Shown here: piece after piece, positions 16,258-24,897 of the stretch | Position numbering within the stretch: the stretch's first letter is position 1 | Layout of the letters: each line of letters begins with the position of its first letter | NCBI GenBank assembly: GCA_019310785.1 | Contig: JAFDDR010000008.1 | Span: forward strand, 1 to 53,143 | Direction of reading: 5' to 3' | DNA length: 53,143 nucleotides | Origin: Deltaproteobacteria bacterium | GTDB lineage: Bacteria > Desulfobacterota > DSM-4660 > Desulfatiglandales > Desulfatiglandaceae | Program-made: the position numbers and the translations under genes | The notes under the pieces: model-generated | Told to the model about the DNA's origin: nothing | Seen by the model: only the letters and a program-made list of their open reading frames with translations | The model's database searches: none

Positions 16258-16575
16258 ATGGTAAAAGAAGTGACGGATCAAAATTTTGCGAACGACGTTT
16301 TAAAAGCAGAGATGCCTGTATTGATAGATTTTTGGGCGCCGTGGTGTGGCCCCTGCAATATGGTTTCTCCCGTGGTTGAAAAAGTTTCAGATGATTATGT
16401 TGATAAAATGGAGTTTTGCAAAATGAATGTTGATGAGGCGCCGGAAACTGCCCAAAGCTATGGCATCATGAGCATACCCACGTTGATGCTTTTTAAAAAT
16501 GGGGAAAAAGTTGACGAAATTATCGGGGCCGTGCCTGAATCATCCATTAAAACGATGATAGACACTGTTCTCTAA
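16258..16575 (+). CDS. trxA: Thioredoxin
   Basis: 105 residues starting at ATG, preceded by AGAGGAGGAAAA. The classical active site is DFWAPWCGPCNM (Cys30, Cys33), the cis-Pro loop is MSIPTLMLFKNG, and the C-terminal helix follows. Length and motifs are those of housekeeping TrxA. It reduces protein disulfides in the cytoplasm and is itself reduced by thioredoxin reductase. It is more canonical than the WCAPC protein at 12034. It stands alone in its transcription unit. Confidence 0.95.
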   Translation: MVKEVTDQNFANDVLKAEMPVLIDFWAPWCGPCNMVSPVVEKVSDDYVDKMEFCKMNVDEAPETAQSYGIMSIPTLMLFKNGEKVDEIIGAVPESSIKTMIDTVL

Positions 16576-16608
16576 TCGAGGTTGTAATAGCTCAATATCT
16601 TGAGGATT

Positions 16609-16674
16609 TCACCCCCACCCCGACCCTCCTCATTCAAGGGGGGGGTAGGGGGAGAGGGTTAGGGTGAGGGGGGC
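16609..16674. repeat. C-rich/G-rich palindromic repeat
   Basis: CACCCCCACCCCGACCCTCC on the left is largely complementary to GGAGAGGGTTAGGGTGAGGG on the right, with a short loop near ATTCAAGG. This is the widely dispersed CCCTCACCCTAACCCTC type of bacterial repeat. No T tract follows. Confidence 0.65.
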
Positions 16675-16789
16675 CCGCAGCAGGCCTTGAGGCGTTTAAC
16701 CTTGAACTATGAACCCGCCGGAGGCGGACAAGCCGTAAACCTAACAACCGGAGCAGTTACAATCTGCGAACCAAAAGGAGGTAGATAAA

Positions 16790-17032
16790 ATGCCGAGAGG
16801 AGACGGAACAGGGCCGGGAGGTCAGGGACCTGGAACAGGCAGAGGCATGGGTCGAGGTGGCGGTGGCCGGGGCCAGGGCGGCGGTGGTCGTGGTCAGGGA
16901 GGCGGTTTTGCGGCAGGCCCTGGAGGTTATTGCGTTTGCCCTAAGTGCGGCGAAAGAGCAACGCATGAATTGGGGACCCCCTGTTATGAGCAGAAATGCC
17001 CAAAATGTGGTACCGCCATGACACGGGAATAG
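16790..17032 (+). CDS. Glycine-rich zinc-ribbon small protein
   Basis: 80 residues, preceded by AAAGGAGG. The start MPRGDGTGPGGQGPGTGRG is the hallmark of a family of small Gly-rich proteins common in anaerobes, often near dinitrogenase-cofactor-like genes. Residues 20-45 are Gly/Arg/Gln repeats, and the C-terminus has two CxxC knuckles, CPKCGERATHE and CPKCGTAMTRE, forming a zinc ribbon. No function is established. A copy of its last ten codons occurs at 20303-20341 behind the cytochrome gene, suggesting a past duplication or rearrangement. The NifX-like gene lies about 0.8 kb upstream. Confidence 0.85.
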   Translation: MPRGDGTGPGGQGPGTGRGMGRGGGGRGQGGGGRGQGGGFAAGPGGYCVCPKCGERATHELGTPCYEQKCPKCGTAMTRE

Positions 17033-17111
17033 TAAAAATCCTAGCCCAGAGGACCAGGCTTTGGTTATTCCTATAGGGGATTTGCTTTGTTGGAGTTTCA
17101 TTGACTTATTG

Positions 17112-17331
17112 AAATTCCAAGTATCAAATCCCAAATATCAAACAAATTCCAATGACCAAAATTCGAAATAACAAACAGAAAAAAGATGAACATCGCAGAG
17201 GGCTGTTTAACGCCAAGGGAGTACTCTAATTCGACGTTGAAAGTTCAATGTTGCACGTTCGCTTTTTAGTCCGGTTTTTGTCATTGAATACTGGAATTTG
17301 AGATTTGCTTGGAATCTGGTGCTTGGAATTT
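17112..17331. repeat. AT-rich inverted-repeat element (copy 2)
   Basis: AAATTCCAAG (17112-17121) is matched by CTTGGAATTT (17322-17331), and the stretch between is rich in the same CAAAT, ATTTG and CCAAT words as the element at 9820-10134, including AAATTCCAATGACCAAAAT against TTTTTGTCATTGAATACTGG. The 436-bp gap between the zinc-ribbon and transporter genes holds this element and no supported gene. Confidence 0.55.
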
Positions 17332-17468
17332 GTACTTTTAGACACAAAAATCCAAGGTGGAGCCATATAGCTCTGACCTGCCCCAGAGGAATAGGCTTTC
17401 AATTGAATAATAAATTGGCGATTCGGGAATCACTCGCCGATAGGTATGTGCAACACGGGGCTTAACTG

Positions 17469-18521
17469 ATGGAAATGTTATTAGCTGTCTTCAAACATGC
17501 ACTTATGATTACCGTCTTTGTATTTGTCATGATGCTTCTCGTCGATTTTATCGAGGTGGCCAGCAAGGGTCGTATGTCGGGCATCATAAAAGGGGGCCTG
17601 TGGAGACAATATACACTGGCATCCTTTTTAGGTTCTACCCCTGGTTGTCTTGGCGCCTTCATGAATGTCAGCCTTTACGTACATGGTATGATCGGTTTTG
17701 GCGCCATTGTTGGTGGGATGATAGCCACATCCGGTGATGAGGCGTTTGTGATGCTTTCTCAGTTCCCGGGTACGGCGCTGGCCCTTTTTGTTCTGCTATT
17801 CGTATTTGGAATTCTTTTTGCCTGGATAAGCGATAGAATTATCCCTGTCCTGGGGATTATCCCCTGCGAATCATGTATTGATGCCCATTGTGAAGAATGC
17901 CTTCCCGGCACAGATAATCAGGAAAGGATCAGTGATATCTTTCGACCCGCAAATCTCAGTGAAAATTTCCATCCTCTTTCTTTTACCCGCTTCCTTCTCC
18001 TTATGCTTATACTACTTTTTCTGGTTTTAATTACAACGGGAAGTCTTGGACCATACACATGGGACTGGAAACGCATTACATTTATAGCCCTTTCACTGTG
18101 TACATTGTGCATTATTACGGTTTGCTCCGAACACTATCTTGAATCCCATATCTGGGACCATATCATAAAGAAGCACCTTTTTCGGGTCTTTTTGTGGAGC
18201 TTTGGAGCGCTTCTTTTTGTGCACTGGGGCCTGGCCTTCTGGAACCTGGATACCTTTATTCATGAACATATGCTCTGGGTATTGCTGATCGGAGCATTAA
18301 TGGGAATCATTCCGGAATCAGGGCCCCATCTCATATTTGTGATGATGTATGCGCAGGGGCTGGTACCCTTTTCCGTATTATTAACAACATCGTTTGTACA
18401 GGACGGGCACGGCATGCTTCCCCTGCTTTCATACAGCTTCAAGGATTCTGTGCTGATTAAGGTCTTTAATTTAATCTTCGGACTTATCGTTGGGGGGGCG
18501 CTTTTCGCTTTAGGTTTATGA
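17469..18521 (+). CDS. ArsP_2-type putative metal(loid) transporter
   Basis: 350 residues with about nine to ten membrane segments and a soluble Cys-rich loop between the halves (GIIPCESCIDAHCEECLPG). The pattern FLGSTPGCLGAFMNVSLYVHG in the first half and GIIPESGPHLIFVMMYAQG in the second is that of the ArsP_2 / putative manganese transporter family, with inverted repeated halves carrying Pro-Gly/Glu-Ser motifs. The four Cys of the loop may bind metal. Reported annotations for this family vary (manganese, arsenic efflux), so the substrate is open. The start follows a weak ribosome site. It is about 155 bp upstream of the octaheme cytochrome gene on the same strand. Confidence 0.8.
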   Translation: MEMLLAVFKHALMITVFVFVMMLLVDFIEVASKGRMSGIIKGGLWRQYTLASFLGSTPGCLGAFMNVSLYVHGMIGFGAIVGGMIATSGDEAFVMLSQFPGTALALFVLLFVFGILFAWISDRIIPVLGIIPCESCIDAHCEECLPGTDNQERISDIFRPANLSENFHPLSFTRFLLLMLILLFLVLITTGSLGPYTWDWKRITFIALSLCTLCIITVCSEHYLESHIWDHIIKKHLFRVFLWSFGALLFVHWGLAFWNLDTFIHEHMLWVLLIGALMGIIPESGPHLIFVMMYAQGLVPFSVLLTTSFVQDGHGMLPLLSYSFKDSVLIKVFNLIFGLIVGGALFALGL

Positions 18522-18676
18522 TAAAGGTATAAACGAAAGGCCTGCTCTTGCTCCTGCCTGTTCGGTGCACGCTGACAGGTGTAACGCACAGGCAGTAAGC
18601 AACCCCGCCTGCGGCCCGGCTGGAACGGTGAGCCCGGGACCTGTAAATGCCTGACATTTTTAAATGGGGATGAAAT

Positions 18677-20302
18677 ATGAAAAAGAGATTTATTGTCACA
18701 GGGTTATTGGTGGTAGCAGGTTTTTTTGCCTTTTTTGCTGTCACATGCAGTACTACCAAAAAACTTGCGAGGCCAAAAAGGCCGGTGGTGACGTTTCCTG
18801 AAAGCGAAAAGGAAGCCCGCATCGAAAAGATGCATGCCAGGGTGTTCAAGCAACTGGGCGGCTACAAGGGACCGGAGGCCTGCTATGCCTGTCACCAGAA
18901 GGAATATCTCGAGGTGAGCCATAGCTTTCATGTCCACCAGGGGCGAATTACAGCGGACGGAAAGCCCGCCTTTTGCCCTTCCAAGTCCGTGGACACAGGC
19001 ATGTACACTCGCTGGTACTCCCTTTCCAACACAGATCGTGGTAAGACCCCTGAAAACCAATGGAGACTGATGGAGGCGGCCTATTGCTCCCAGTGTCACC
19101 CTGGCGGAGGTTCCATGAAGGCATATGGAATGGACGTGGACTGTTTAATATGCCACCAGCAGAGCGGCTATAAAGGGGGAAGAGGGGTAGGAAAGTCACC
19201 GGCCGGGATCGACAGGGACGGTTTGGTAGTCCAAAGCAATGGAGCCCGCCTGGCCTCCTTGATGATGGCCGGCGCAAACGCGGACGGGGATTTCAAAAAA
19301 CTGGACCTTTCTCATATTGCTGTAAAATCCATGGAAGAGGTGGAACTGCGCATAGGAAGGCCGAGACCGGACAATTGCAATTTCTGTCACTGGAAGACAA
19401 ACAGCAAGCGTGGTACACGATACGGCGTTTACAAGGGGAAATCAACGGATGTGCATTACTCTGCCGGGATGCTTTGCCAGGATTGCCATATCACAACAAA
19501 ACACCAGATAGGCAAGGGGAAGATCGTGGACACAGCCGGGACGGCGAAGCTCAGGGGCACGATGAAGACCTGTATGGATTGCCATGGCGTAGAGCCTCAC
19601 AATGGGAAAAATGCCGAGGACCTGAATTACCACCTGGATCGGATCGCCTGTTTAACCTGCCATATCCCAAAGACGACTCCCGGCGTCAAGAAGGTTGACT
19701 GGCTCCTGGGCATGGACATGGTCAAGATGATGAAGAAATTTCATTGGATGCTTCCCATTGCAAGGCTTTTCGGAATGGCGACACCAGAGATGATGACCGA
19801 ACAGATTAACGGGATGATCGGTTGCTACAAAGAGAAAAATGTGGCCGAATTCAAGCCCGCCTACGCCTGGTACAATCCCGACACCATATGTACCGATGTC
19901 CCTCATCCAACTGGAAGCAGGGACGATGAAAAGAGCCGCATTACACCTTTTAGCATGGTTGCAACCTTGCTATTTGACGATGGGACCACACCTTCTGTCC
20001 TGAAGAACCCCAATGGTCATAAAAATGGCTACCCTGTCCCCAGGACCTTTGTGGCAAGGGCCGGCGGCAAAGGAAAGAGAGACACAACACTCAAGGAGAT
20101 GCGAAGCTGGGACAACGGCAGATATAAAAATGCCATTATAAGAAATATCCCCATGTATTTTAGCATGTTTCACAACATTGCGCCTGCCAAAGAGGCTCTA
20201 TCCTGCAACGCATGTCACACCAGGAACAATAGTCGTCTCGATTTTGCGGCCCTCGGTTATGACACCGATGAGGTAGATGAATTGGAGGAAAACAGGGAGT
20301 AG
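18677..20302 (+). CDS. Octaheme c-type cytochrome, exported
   Basis: 541 residues with eight CxxCH heme sites: CYACH, CSQCH, CLICH, CNFCH, CQDCH, CMDCH, CLTCH and CNACH. The N-terminus is a signal sequence with a Cys at its end (FFAVTCSTT), so lipid anchoring is possible though the lipobox is imperfect (Thr before Cys). The heme count and spacing, with a large heme-free stretch between the seventh and eighth sites, recall octaheme tetrathionate-reductase-type cytochromes, but I cannot confirm the active-site lysine. Electron transfer at the outer face of the inner membrane or in the periplasm is expected. No membrane quinol-oxidising partner gene is adjacent. The function may be reduction of a sulfur or nitrogen oxyanion; this is not established. 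Confidence 0.85.
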   Translation: MKKRFIVTGLLVVAGFFAFFAVTCSTTKKLARPKRPVVTFPESEKEARIEKMHARVFKQLGGYKGPEACYACHQKEYLEVSHSFHVHQGRITADGKPAFCPSKSVDTGMYTRWYSLSNTDRGKTPENQWRLMEAAYCSQCHPGGGSMKAYGMDVDCLICHQQSGYKGGRGVGKSPAGIDRDGLVVQSNGARLASLMMAGANADGDFKKLDLSHIAVKSMEEVELRIGRPRPDNCNFCHWKTNSKRGTRYGVYKGKSTDVHYSAGMLCQDCHITTKHQIGKGKIVDTAGTAKLRGTMKTCMDCHGVEPHNGKNAEDLNYHLDRIACLTCHIPKTTPGVKKVDWLLGMDMVKMMKKFHWMLPIARLFGMATPEMMTEQINGMIGCYKEKNVAEFKPAYAWYNPDTICTDVPHPTGSRDDEKSRITPFSMVATLLFDDGTTPSVLKNPNGHKNGYPVPRTFVARAGGKGKRDTTLKEMRSWDNGRYKNAIIRNIPMYFSMFHNIAPAKEALSCNACHTRNNSRLDFAALGYDTDEVDELEENRE

Positions 20303-20341
20303 TCATATCCTAAGTGCGGAACGGCCATGACTCGAGAATAG
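20303..20341 (+). pseudogene. Orphan 3' end of the zinc-ribbon gene
   Basis: Directly after the cytochrome stop, a stop-terminated frame reads SYPKCGTAMTRE, nearly the same as the last residues of the zinc-ribbon protein ending at 17032 (CPKCGTAMTRE). There is no start or upstream part. It is a relic of a second copy, probably left by a recombination or insertion event that placed the transporter and cytochrome between the copies. Confidence 0.6.
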
Positions 20342-20389
20342 GAACTTTTTCTTTGCTTGATTTTTCAGGATAGAAAGGGTTTGACGAGA

Positions 20390-20677
20390 ATGGAAATGGA
20401 CATCGAAAAGGAACATGAGGATAAAACAATTCAGGAGCGAATTGCTGAAGAGGACCTAATCAAGGAACGTATTGATGAGACGGGAAACAAATGGGAAAAG
20501 GTCTACTTCGGTGGAGGACAGCACTTTGAGAACTGGCTGGAACAATGCAAGGAGTTGGGGGAGGTTATGGTAGAAGAGGTTGATTCAACAGGATACAAGT
20601 GCTATGAGAAGGGCGGCGAAAAATTGTACAGGATATGGATGAAGATGAATGAATCAAAGGAAGATGATCTTTATTAA
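20390..20677 (+). CDS. Conserved-looking small acidic protein of unknown function
   Basis: 95 residues from the ATG at 20390 (a second ATG at 20396 is equally possible); the ribosome site is weak. The N-terminal third is highly charged (EKEHEDKTIQERIAEEDLIK), while the middle has a well-formed segment KVYFGGGQHFENWLEQCKEL and ends GYKCYEKGGEKLYRIWMK. The pattern looks like a folded alpha/beta domain with two Cys. I recognise no named family. It may be co-transcribed with the cytochrome. The codon pattern supports a real gene. Confidence 0.6.
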   Translation: MEMDIEKEHEDKTIQERIAEEDLIKERIDETGNKWEKVYFGGGQHFENWLEQCKELGEVMVEEVDSTGYKCYEKGGEKLYRIWMKMNESKEDDLY

Positions 20678-20744
20678 ATGGAAGGCTTTGTAGAGTTATG
20701 GTGAAAGAGGAAGACTTGGAAAAAGAAACAAGAAAAAGCGGTTA

Positions 20745-20918
20745 ATGGTGTCTGAAAATAATAACGGAAACAAAAAAATGACCCATAACGCTGTGGGCCC
20801 CGCAATAACTTTTTCACAAGAACAGCCGGAGAAATCCGGGTTGCTGAAGAGATTCCTGGACTGGCTAATCAGGGGAGCGAATGAAGCGAATATGGGCGGG
20901 GGATCATGCCCTACCTGA
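20745..20918 (+). CDS. Short peptide ending GGGSCPT, possible modified-peptide precursor
   Basis: 57 residues. The N-terminal part is polar and poorly conserved-looking (SENNNGNKK), and the C-terminal part is an amphipathic helix and tail, GLLKRFLDWLIRGANEAN then MGGGSCPT at the end. A short precursor with a Gly-rich, single-Cys terminus lying 128 bp before a radical SAM gene on the same strand recalls peptide-modification systems. Upstream AAAGCGGTTA gives only a weak ribosome site. No homologue can be named with certainty. It could also be a membrane-associated or regulatory peptide. Confidence 0.5.
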   Translation: MVSENNNGNKKMTHNAVGPAITFSQEQPEKSGLLKRFLDWLIRGANEANMGGGSCPT

Positions 20919-21046
20919 CGGATCAAGCATTAGAGACCCCTCCAGGTAGGCGGGGAAACCCTTTGTCGCAGGTGCGGTTTACGATGTGCTTGATGCCGGG
21001 ATGCAAAACCTGGCGCGCTAACGGTTTTTGAGAGGAATGCTAATCA

Positions 21047-22003
21047 ATGGGAAATTATAAATATCTGTTTGGCCCGGTGCCGTCCCGCAGGTTCGGGCGG
21101 TCTCTGGGTGTTGATCTTAACCCTTACAAGACATGCAGTCTGGATTGTGTCTTCTGCCAATTGGGACGAACTACGGAAAAGACAGTAATCAGGAAAGAAT
21201 ATGTCCCGACAGACGCCGTATTATTCGAGCTGGAAGAATGGCTGAAAAATGATGGCATGGCAGACTATATAACGCTTTCCGGTTCCGGGGAGCCAACGCT
21301 TCATTCCCGCTTCGGGGAGGTGCTTCAGTTTATACGTAAAAACAGTAAAATACCCGCCGTGCTTCTCACCAATGGAACGATGCTCAATCTACCCGAAGCA
21401 CGCGAGGCGGCATCTCTTGCAAACATTGTGAAGGTCTCCCTGAGCGCCTGGGATCAGGCATCATACGGGTGGGTAAACCGACCCCATAAGCAACTGAGGT
21501 TCGATCAACTTGTGGAAGATCAAAAGGCATTTCGCTCTCAATTCAAAGGAGAGTTGTGGATGGAGGTTTTTCTGGTGGGAGGAATGAACTCAATGCAGGA
21601 TGATGTCCGTAAAATAGCTACCCTTGCAAAGCAAATCGATCCGGACCGCATCCAGCTCAATACGTCTGTCCGTCCACCCGCGGAAGATTTTGCCGCGGCC
21701 CTTTCAAAGGAACATATGGAAGCATTTACCCATCTGTTTCATCCGACAGCAGAGGTTATTGCGGAGTTCAGAGCGAAGGATGCAGAACATATGCAGGCAA
21801 ACCAGGAAACAATTTTTTCTATGTTGCAGCGCCGCCCATGTACAGCGGATCAAGTAGCTGATGTATTCGATATGCATCTCAATGAGGTGTCGAAATATCT
21901 CGGGATTTTGATGCGAAGCGATCAAATCCATGTGGAACATAAAAATTCCACGGTATATTACGCAGCCAAAAACAAGAAGGAAAAAGGCTATGCCCACGTA
22001 TGA
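21047..22003 (+). CDS. Radical SAM protein with C-terminal helix-turn-helix-like domain
   Basis: 318 residues. The N-terminus (FGPVPSRRFGRSLGVDLNP) and the cluster motif C30-SLD-C34-VF-C37 are those of the COG0731-like radical SAM family, related to wyosine-synthesis proteins. SAM-binding positions LSGSGEPTLH follow. The C-terminal 70 residues (MLQRRPCTADQVADVFDMHLNEVSKYLGILM) look like a winged helix. The ribosome site AGAGGAATGC is moderate. The chemistry is presumably a radical modification of an RNA or peptide; the substrate is unknown. The short peptide gene upstream is a possible substrate, which is only context. Confidence 0.85.
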   Translation: MGNYKYLFGPVPSRRFGRSLGVDLNPYKTCSLDCVFCQLGRTTEKTVIRKEYVPTDAVLFELEEWLKNDGMADYITLSGSGEPTLHSRFGEVLQFIRKNSKIPAVLLTNGTMLNLPEAREAASLANIVKVSLSAWDQASYGWVNRPHKQLRFDQLVEDQKAFRSQFKGELWMEVFLVGGMNSMQDDVRKIATLAKQIDPDRIQLNTSVRPPAEDFAAALSKEHMEAFTHLFHPTAEVIAEFRAKDAEHMQANQETIFSMLQRRPCTADQVADVFDMHLNEVSKYLGILMRSDQIHVEHKNSTVYYAAKNKKEKGYAHV

Positions 22004-22085
22004 ATATAAGTGCAAACAATGTGGCTTGCATTTTGAGCGAATATTTAAAATAAAGATGGTTATCTATTACAACTCATTGAACTAG
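21990..22085 (+). pseudogene. Truncated FmdB-type zinc-ribbon gene
   Basis: The frame starts inside the radical SAM 3' end and reads MPTYEYKCKQCGLHFERIF, the classic start of FmdB regulatory zinc-ribbon proteins. It then leaves the family pattern and stops after 31 residues, without the second CxxC knuckle. It is a remnant, or a rearranged end of an originally overlapping gene. Confidence 0.6.
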
Positions 22086-22116
22086 TAGAGCTCTTCCGAA
22101 TTATCATTGCAATCAT

Positions 22117-22189
22117 GTCATTTCGAGCGAAGCGAAAAATCTTAACTAAAAAAGCATATTCAAAGATCTCTCCCTCCGGTCGAGATGAC
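22117..22189. repeat. Dispersed inverted repeat (GTCATTTCGAGCGAAGCG type)
   Basis: GTCATTTCGAGCGAAGCGAA on the left is imperfectly complementary to the right arm, which ends CGGTCGAGATGAC, with AAGATC/AAATCTT words between. This is a widespread intergenic repeat type in bacteria. No gene is supported in 22086-22306. Confidence 0.65.
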
Positions 22190-22306
22190 AACTTAATTAC
22201 GAAACACAACACTATCTATTAAAAACAAACCCAAGGACCACCGTCTACTGGAGTATGGCCCTCGAAGAAGAGATTATTGGACTGGATAGCTAAGGGGTGA
22301 TCAGCT

Positions 22307-22786
22307 TTGGAAAAGCAGAAGAAGGATAATGAGAAATCAGGACACAGCGATAACATAATTTTAGTTGCTTTTGATTTCTCCCCTTGTTCCATCCTGGCCC
22401 TGAGAAAAGCAAGGTCTCTTATAAGGGAAAATCAAGGCAGTATCATCTTGTTCCACGTGATTGACCATGATTTTGTGAAGAAATGTATTCGTAATCGCCT
22501 GGGAACCGAGGGGGATATTAAGAAAAAGCTATTTCTTAATGCCAAAAACAAGCTTCAAGATTTCATCGGCAAGGAGGCAATGAATGGAGTGCCTGTAGAG
22601 GTGATTATCAGTGAAGGGGCGCCCTGCGCTGAGATCAACAAGAAGGCAATCGAATACAATGCCGACATGATTGTCATGGGGAGCAAGGGTGACTCGGAGG
22701 ACATTAAAAGCATATTTTTTGGAAGTACCACAGAGCGGGTATTGAGGTTTATCAAAAGGCCCGTACTTTGTGTTCCCCCAGAGTAG
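22307..22786 (+). CDS. Universal stress protein
   Basis: 159 residues starting at a TTG (22307) preceded by AAGGGGTGA; no ATG is available before the domain. After a polar 16-residue leader, the Usp fold begins (NIILVAFDFSPCSILALRKA). The ATP-binding signature is present (MIVMGSKGDSEDIKSIFFGSTTERVLRFIKRPVLCVP). It is a cytoplasmic stress protein, likely nucleotide-binding. It precedes the corrinoid-activator gene by 80 bp on the same strand. A further Usp gene and a broken one lie at 28437 and 29098. Confidence 0.9.
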   Translation: MEKQKKDNEKSGHSDNIILVAFDFSPCSILALRKARSLIRENQGSIILFHVIDHDFVKKCIRNRLGTEGDIKKKLFLNAKNKLQDFIGKEAMNGVPVEVIISEGAPCAEINKKAIEYNADMIVMGSKGDSEDIKSIFFGSTTERVLRFIKRPVLCVPPE

Positions 22787-22867
22787 GCTCATAGATCCTG
22801 ATCTTTATACGGAAAAATATCTGGAAGTACTGAACGGCTGAACTGGAAGCGTTTGAAAGGAGATATG

Positions 22868-24787
22868 ATGAGCATGTATAAAGTAAAATTCTTACCGGAT
22901 GGGAAAGAGGTTGAAGTAGAAGATGGCGCCACGATTATGGAGGCGGCTGAAAAGGGAGAAGTTTATATCAACAGCTTGTGTGGAGGGAAAGGGGTCTGTG
23001 GCAAATGTCGCGTTCAGATTGCTGATGGAAAGTTAAGGGCAGACAAAAATTCTATCAGTTTTTTATCTAAAGACGAGATAAAGGATGGTTATGTCTTGGC
23101 CTGCCAGGCAAAGGTCAACATCGACATGGAAGTGATTGTTCCACCTGAATCCCGCTTGGAGGCTGAACAGATCCTGATGGAACAACCGGTTGTTGATTAC
23201 AGTCAACCGGAAAAGGTAGCGGTAGCGAGGGTCCCTTCCGATCCCATGACCCTTTTTGAACCTTTAGTCCAAAAGGTATACATGGAACTCAGGGAACCGT
23301 CTCAGGAAGACAATATTAGTGATATAGAACGAATTATTAGAGAGCTGAGGAAAAGGACCGACTATCAGACCTTTGAGACATCTTTGGGATGTCTCCGGGG
23401 CCTGGCCTCTAATCTCAGGGATAACGACTGGAAAGTTACGGCCACGATTGCCAAACATGGCGATCCCTGGCGAATATTACAGATAGAACCCGGAGATACT
23501 ACTGAACGGAATTACGGTCTGGCCATTGACGTGGGAACGACCACGGTCGTTGCTCAACTGGTCCACCTGAAGTCAGGGAGCGTTACTGGAATAACGGGGA
23601 GTCATAATCTCCAGGCCCATTATGGCGAGGATGTCATTTCCAGAATGGTCTATGCCTGTGGCAGGGAAAAAGGGCTCAATCCGCTTCATGAATCCGTCAT
23701 TAAAAACATCAATAACCTTATCAAGACCCTGACCGATGAAAAGGAACTAAATGTTGAAGACATAACAGCTATTGTTGCCGCCGGGAACACAACCATGAGC
23801 CATCTTCTCTTATCACTTATTCCCTGCTCCATCCGATTGGACCCTTATGTGCCCACGGCCAATATCTTTCCCCAGATACGTGCCAGGGACCTGGGCATAG
23901 ATATTAACCCGGTCGGGATACTGGAAACGATTGCAGACGTGGCCAGTTATGTGGGGGGAGATATTGTAGCCGGAATCCTTGCATGCGGTATAGCCGACAG
24001 ACCGGAAACCAGGGTTCTTATTGATGTCGGAACCAATGGGGAAATTGCCATAGGCAATAACGAATGGATGGTCTGTTGTTCGGCATCGGCCGGACCCGCG
24101 TTTGAAGGTGGCGGCATTAAAAATGGCATGAGGGCTACGCGCGGGGCCATAGAAAGAATAATGATAACGAATGGAGATATAACGTATGAAACAATCGGCA
24201 AGTCAAAACCGAGAGGAATCTGTGGGTCCGGGCTTATTGACTGTATTTATGAATTTGCCCGGAATGGAATAATTGACCATGATGGCAAGTTCAATCTCTC
24301 CACCAAAAATGAAAGGATAATCGAGAAAGACGACGTCGTCCAATTCATATTAGCCTATTCTCGGGAGACGGAGAATGGAGAAGACCTGACAATTTCAGAG
24401 TCGGATATAGACAATCTTATCAGGTCCAAGGGCGCGGTATTTGCGGCCATCAAATCCCTTATGGACTATGTAGGCCTGAAATTTGCAGACATAGACACCT
24501 TTTTTGTGGCCGGCGGATTCGGGAGTTACTTAGATATTCCTAAGGCGATCGGCATAGGTCTTTTGCCGGACATTGATCCCAAAAAGATCCGGTTTATTGG
24601 TAACAGCTCTCTTATGGGCGCCCGCCTGGCCCTGTTATCGGGTCATGCCTTTGAGCGTACCATCCATATAGCCAATAGTACGACCAATATAGAGATGTCC
24701 ACTTACCAGCCTTTTATGGATGAATATGTGGCGGCAATGTTCCTGCCACACACTGACAGAAAGCTTTTTCCTTCGGTGGATTATTAG
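22868..24787 (+). CDS. RACo-like ASKHA protein with [2Fe-2S] domain (corrinoid-protein activator)
   Basis: 639 residues; the ATG at 22868 is chosen, with AAAGGAG just upstream. Residues 1-95 form a plant-type ferredoxin domain (LCGGKGVCGKCRVQ ... LACQ). A linker follows, then the DUF4445/ASKHA ATPase with LAIDVGTTTVVAQLVHL and a second phosphate loop LIDVGTNGEIAIG, and VAGGFGSYLDIPKAI near the end. RACo uses ATP to reactivate the cobalt centre of corrinoid iron-sulfur or methyltransferase proteins. None of those partners is encoded in the window, so the target is unknown. It supports an anaerobic C1 or methyl-transfer metabolism. The gene is intact and of normal length. Confidence 0.88.
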   Translation: MSMYKVKFLPDGKEVEVEDGATIMEAAEKGEVYINSLCGGKGVCGKCRVQIADGKLRADKNSISFLSKDEIKDGYVLACQAKVNIDMEVIVPPESRLEAEQILMEQPVVDYSQPEKVAVARVPSDPMTLFEPLVQKVYMELREPSQEDNISDIERIIRELRKRTDYQTFETSLGCLRGLASNLRDNDWKVTATIAKHGDPWRILQIEPGDTTERNYGLAIDVGTTTVVAQLVHLKSGSVTGITGSHNLQAHYGEDVISRMVYACGREKGLNPLHESVIKNINNLIKTLTDEKELNVEDITAIVAAGNTTMSHLLLSLIPCSIRLDPYVPTANIFPQIRARDLGIDINPVGILETIADVASYVGGDIVAGILACGIADRPETRVLIDVGTNGEIAIGNNEWMVCCSASAGPAFEGGGIKNGMRATRGAIERIMITNGDITYETIGKSKPRGICGSGLIDCIYEFARNGIIDHDGKFNLSTKNERIIEKDDVVQFILAYSRETENGEDLTISESDIDNLIRSKGAVFAAIKSLMDYVGLKFADIDTFFVAGGFGSYLDIPKAIGIGLLPDIDPKKIRFIGNSSLMGARLALLSGHAFERTIHIANSTTNIEMSTYQPFMDEYVAAMFLPHTDRKLFPSVDY

Positions 24788-24897
24788 CAGCTTGTCAAAA
24801 TTATGGATCAGGCAGGGTTTACTGGAGAGATGAACCCGTGAAACCCCGGTCATGGTGAAGGATTTTTTGTTGTGATACGTGGACGGAAAGGACAATA

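Noticed and set aside
16609-16674. Rho-independent terminator of trxA
   Set aside because: The GC-rich palindrome lacks a T tract and matches a dispersed repeat type.
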